Below, piece after piece: positions 60,181-64,000 of a stretch of DNA of 64,000 nt. Position 1 is the first letter of the stretch. Each line of letters opens with the position of its first letter. The position numbers and the translations under genes are program-made. The notes under the pieces are model-generated. The model searched no databases. It was not told the origin of the DNA and saw only the letters and a list, made by a program, of their open reading frames with translations. The stretch lies in NCBI GenBank assembly GCA_963969595.1, contig OZ018409.1, positions 1,366,501-1,430,500 of the forward strand, in the 5' to 3' direction. The DNA is from Neckera pumila (taxonomy: Eukaryota; Streptophyta; Bryopsida; Hypnales; Neckeraceae).

Positions 60181-60855
60181 CAGATTTAACATTTAAAATC
60201 CCTGAAACAGAATTAAGAATAATTATGATCTGTTTAGAAGTCATTTAAGGCCATGATGCATAAGTCAGGTGGGTGATAAAGGACTATTTGCTGTCCACTA
60301 TGGGTCCCATTTCAAACTGAGAACCACTTAAATTTAGGGGCATTGGGTATAGTTGTAATTCTCATTAGATACCAATGTTAGCGGTACTAGATACTTGCAG
60401 TGACTCTAGAAGGGCAATGTCTGACGCTTATGACCCCACCTACTGGCTGTCATGGGTGGATCAAGGTTTGCTGCTTGTAAAATTTATTTCTAATTTTTCC
60501 TACATGCAAACTTCTCTATTTTAGTTTCTGTCTCTTTCAACTAAGTTCAGCTACCTTAGAAAAATGTTGCTATAATTTACCAACCCCTTTGACATGGTAC
60601 ATCAACAATTCTGACCACAATGGGTTGTTCTACCATATTGATCATGATACAAGAAATGCTTGTGATATTTCTTGTCATAGGACCAGAATAGACAAGTTCT
60701 TTTAGCTTTATAACTCCTATCACTGAAGATTTGACTGGTTTGTAGGTAAGGGACTTATAACAACTTTACATCTTAGATATATATTTTTATATATTATACT
60801 ATTTACAAATACTCTCCTACTAGTTGTTATATATGTCAATTAATTGAGAGTTTTC

Positions 60856-61757
60856 TTAAACCCTAAAGTTCCTTGACTATATTTTCACCAAAAAATGCTC
60901 CAAGACTATCATTTCTAGTACAAGTACTTAATTTTTTCTTAAAAAGATTTTTGGACACATGCTTTTAGTACTGTAGGATCTTGTAGTATATAGATTTAAA
61001 ATGATGTTGAAGTTTTCAAGAATTTCCACCATGTGGATTGCAAGAAATTAGCGTTTGAATTGACAAAAATCTTTTATTTGGCCCTATGAAAAACAAGGCA
61101 GCTGCACATCACAAGGCACATTTATACAAAAAAACGTCCATGTTGGTGGTTCTTCTTTGGATTCATACTTCAAGACAAGTTGGCTTTATGCTTGAAAGAT
61201 TCAGATCATTTAGAATTGTACAATATATAAGAAAAACATAGTAAGTAGAAAGAAGTAGAGAATGATTCAAAATACTAAATTATTAAGAATTTTGTTGTGA
61301 AATTGAAAAAGGCCAATTTCAATGGTTGTAATATTGTAATAAACAATCTACATCCTACAATTTTCTTTCTTTCCAAAAACATTGAACATTGAGTAAATAA
61401 AGGACTTCAAAGTTTATTTTTAGAGTAGAAAATCCATAACTATCCGTAAACTAAACTCCTCATAACTTTCGTTTCATTAATCAGAATGAAATGATTCAAA
61501 GCTTTTCATGTATATATAAATCTAAAAAAACAATTTACAGTTTTGTTTATGAAAAAAGCCATTTTTTCAATCTTCTGAGATAACACGGTCTAAAAAACTA
61601 CATATCAAATAATAAAGGCCATGAGATCAAAAGTCATGAAAATAGGTAGCCATTAAAAAAAACCTTGTCCACATGTTGTATAAAAATTTCAGTTTGTAGT
61701 GAGCTTCCCAAAATTGCTATGTTGCCAGAAAATAAAATTTGATCCTTTAAGGGTTAA
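60856..61757. mobile_element. TTAA-flanked element, subfamily A, inverted
   Basis: TTAA-ACCCTAAAGTTCC at the left, GATCCTTTAAGGG-TTAA at the right, 902 bp. Runs opposite to 1083-2016 and aligns with 50657-52138 minus its insertion. Confidence 0.75.
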
Positions 61758-61885
61758 GCAATTATTTGTTCACATTTAAGTATGTAGAGATTGGTAAAGA
61801 TATTTTTACAAATAGCTTTGTCTTGAACATGAGTTCAGAGTGCTTTTCTTTTATATGAATGTTGGGCTTATAGATTTCAATTTAA

Positions 61886-62480
61886 TTAATCCTTAAAGGA
61901 CAATTGTCCTCTCAAGGGATAAAATGGATTTCAGATAGGCTCAATTTATGTCATGATTTTTTGAAATTTTCTCTTGAGATAGAGAAAATGAAAAACACAA
62001 TAGCTTTCTGGGATTATAATTTTTATTTCAAGTGGTGCTACGGAGCAAAAATTATGCTACAAAAAATTCAAAATGGAAGACTTGAAATTAATTAAAAAAG
62101 AAAAATTCTCATAGATTACATTTTTATCTATATGGAAAGCTTTGATTCATTTTGTTTGAATTAGTGATGTGAAAGTTACAAAGCATCTTGTTATCCTTGC
62201 AATCATTGCATCTTCTTGAAAAATAACATACTGGATTTGTATTTAAATCAATTTTTACAATTTTCAAAATGAAAGGTTCCGCAAACTTTAGTTTTCTTGC
62301 TAGAACAATTTCACAGTTGGAATTAGTGTATTTTCAATTTTATCTTAGAAATATCACAACTTAGATTTTCCTTCTATCTCAAACATGCTTCTACTTAACA
62401 ATTTACCAGAAAGAAAATTAAGTGATAAATTTAAATTTTTTTTCTAGACTCTTAATTCAATTCCCCACCATAAAGATATA
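61886..62480. mobile_element. TTAA-type element, subfamily G, right end lost
   Basis: The left end TTAA-TCCTTAAAGGACAATTG and interior words (GGAGCAAAAATTATG, CTTGCTAGAACAATTTCAC) match 36711-37643. Similarity fades after about 62480 and no right end was found. It begins 130 bases after the previous copy. Confidence 0.6.
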
Positions 62481-63100
62481 AACCTCAAATACTACTCCTT
62501 ATATCTATTGCATACTAGCAATTAGAATAGTTGCACAAAATTTTTTAATTTACGTTGTGAATATAATTGTCGAAAGCTTAAATAGATATCATATGCAATT
62601 ATTGTTTGTATAATATAGAGAATAAAGTTTTATTTTTTATTTTTTATTTTTTATTATAGTGTAGAACATTGTAGACTAAAGTAAATTTTTCATATTCAAT
62701 TAAGACTATTTAAACACCCACATGTAGCATAGAAAATAAATCCCTTATTTTTAAGAGTTTTCAAACTTCTCAAGGATAATTGCAAGAAGCATGTGTTTAT
62801 TTTTATTGCTTTTTGATGGTATTCAAAGAGTAGTAGAGTATGATGAAATTTTGAAAAATAATTTAAAAAGAAATTTCTTTTAGTGTTTTGGAGTACCTTA
62901 ATGGTCTTCCTATTTTTGGTTTTGACATAAATTCCTTCTTTTCTTTCACATGTAGTTTGATGATTTATCATAGATTTTATACAATAATGTTTTTGATTTT
63001 TTTGAGGCCTATTAAATGATTGTTAATTTTATAGCATTACATTGTAATTTATAGCCACATTTATTTTTTAATTCATCTCTATTTACTTGACACTAATGAT
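62481..63100. other. AT-rich spacer
   Basis: TTTTTATT repeats near 62630-62655. No gene recognised. Confidence 0.4.
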
Positions 63101-63225
63101 TCTTTTTAGGGGGGCAGTTACTTCAAGCACAAGCTTCTAGTGAAGGATACTATTGCTTGGGGTGATCTTCTTCTATTCTTGTCTACATGGCTAGACCGGA
63201 TTTCCTCAGAGTGCATATATGTACA

Positions 63226-63242
63226 TATATATATATATATAT
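63226..63242. repeat. AT dinucleotide microsatellite
   Basis: Alternating AT over about 17 bases. Confidence 0.8.
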
Positions 63243-63307
63243 GCAAACTAACTTTGGACATTTACAACAACAAATCTTACTACTAGAGGGTGGTACATTG
63301 ATTGTCT

Positions 63308-63775
63308 TGTGCAATATACTCACTTGTTAGAGATAGGGCTTTGGAAATCATTTGATCGCCTCGGTGTTATGGACTTGGAGGTTCCTGAGTTTGCTGATCT
63401 CACTAACATGCAAAAGAAGAGGGCCATTGCAAGGAGGATGGTTGCAAACAAGAAGAAGGTAGACAAGGAATAGGAGATTTGGGCAAACAATAAAAAAGAA
63501 AAAAAGAAAAGTGCTTGGTGAAATTGGCGGAGAAGGAGAAAGAGACAAAGAAGGAGAAGGAGGTAGAAAAAGAAAAGGAGAAGGAGAAGGAGAAAGTGGA
63601 GAAGGAGGGGAAGGAGAAGGGCAAAGGCAAGAAGAAGGTTGAAGGTGGTGGCCAAGTTCCAATGTATTCTATGGTGGATCAAGGCTCTCAAATGCAAGCC
63701 AAATCTCGTAGCGAGGCAAAGAAGAAGTTGTCACTTTTGGAGCTCACAAAGAACATGAATACACAAGGTACATAA
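63308..63775 (+). pseudogene. Lys/Glu-rich coding remnant of unknown family
   Basis: One frame gives VMDLEVPEFADLTNMQKKRA and MVANKKKVDKE to a stop at 63471. A second frame from 63515 gives a Lys/Glu repeat stretch encoded by GAGAAG-type triplets (about 63527-63640), then GGQVPMYSMVDQGSQMQ and KKLSLLELTKNMNTQGT. A frameshift separates them. Could be a transposon protein fragment; no domain recognised. Confidence 0.35.
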
Positions 63776-64000
63776 GTGATAGTCCTTGGTTATAATGACA
63801 ATGTTACCTTGGAGGAATTGATCTTCAATATCTTAATTATTGGCGTCCAAGATAATATGAAAAAATGATAGACCAAATTGCTACACCGCAGTGATGGCCT
63901 GTTATTATTTGAAATTTGCAAATAGACTATATTATACAATGACATAAAAAAATGAATATAATAATTTTTTATTGACTGGGGAATTGTTTGTTTGTGAGTT

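Larger units (their letters stand above)
56674..60635 (+). mobile_element. pogo-type DNA transposon, inactive
   Basis: A 3962-bp element flanked by TA. The left end is AGGTCAAACAACCCATTGCG; the complement of the right end is TGGTAGAACAACCCATTGTG. Order inside: 73-bp tandem repeat, broken transposase gene (57265-59204), then a GC-richer segment without transposase homology, then the right end. The 3' half of the transposase is missing, so it cannot move itself. Confidence 0.85.

Noticed and set aside
30000..64000. LTR retrotransposons
   Set aside because: No long direct repeats with TG...CA ends, and no gag, protease, integrase or reverse transcriptase motifs were seen.

Overview
Nuclear DNA of a land plant, most likely a non-seed plant (bryophyte grade). 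Three genes with short canonical GT-AG introns lie in a more GC-rich island at about 10.5-28.6 kb: a plastid granule-bound starch synthase, a DUF3445 (heme-dependent oxidative N-demethylase-like) protein, and an LRR receptor kinase. The lineage is an inference, from the DUF3445 gene, the receptor kinase architecture and the transposon families. No species can be named from the sequence alone.

Layout. 1-10.5 kb: AT-rich DNA packed with small DNA transposons (TTAA-flanked, TA-flanked and TTA-flanked MITEs, and one Stowaway-type element). 10.5-16.4 kb: 12-exon starch synthase gene on the + strand, with a 16-bp minisatellite upstream and MITEs in two introns. 18.4-21.9 kb: DUF3445 gene, + strand, about seven exons in my model. 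23.1-28.5 kb: four-exon LRR receptor kinase, - strand, with small duplications at its 3' end and inside its introns. 30.5-64 kb: strongly AT-rich repeat territory without an intact gene. It holds two inverted copies of a CACTAAA-ended element, a fold-back repeat family, a 7.2-kb Mutator-like element with 11-bp flanking direct repeats and two decayed coding regions, a 95-bp satellite array, a nested insertion with a near-perfect hairpin, and a 3.96-kb pogo-type transposon whose transposase is broken.

The three genes show no operon-like or pathway link: one makes amylose in plastids, one is a probable heme enzyme with a plausible plastid transit peptide, one is a cell-surface receptor. The strongest unexplained pattern is the mobile DNA. 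Eleven copies of a family flanked by TTAA with ends like CCCCTAAAGG occur here, in several subfamilies. Separately, a 443-bp MITE next to the starch synthase has almost the same ends as the decayed pogo transposon 47 kb away, a likely parasite and driver pair. All family calls rest on reading motifs and ends by eye; no database search was possible.
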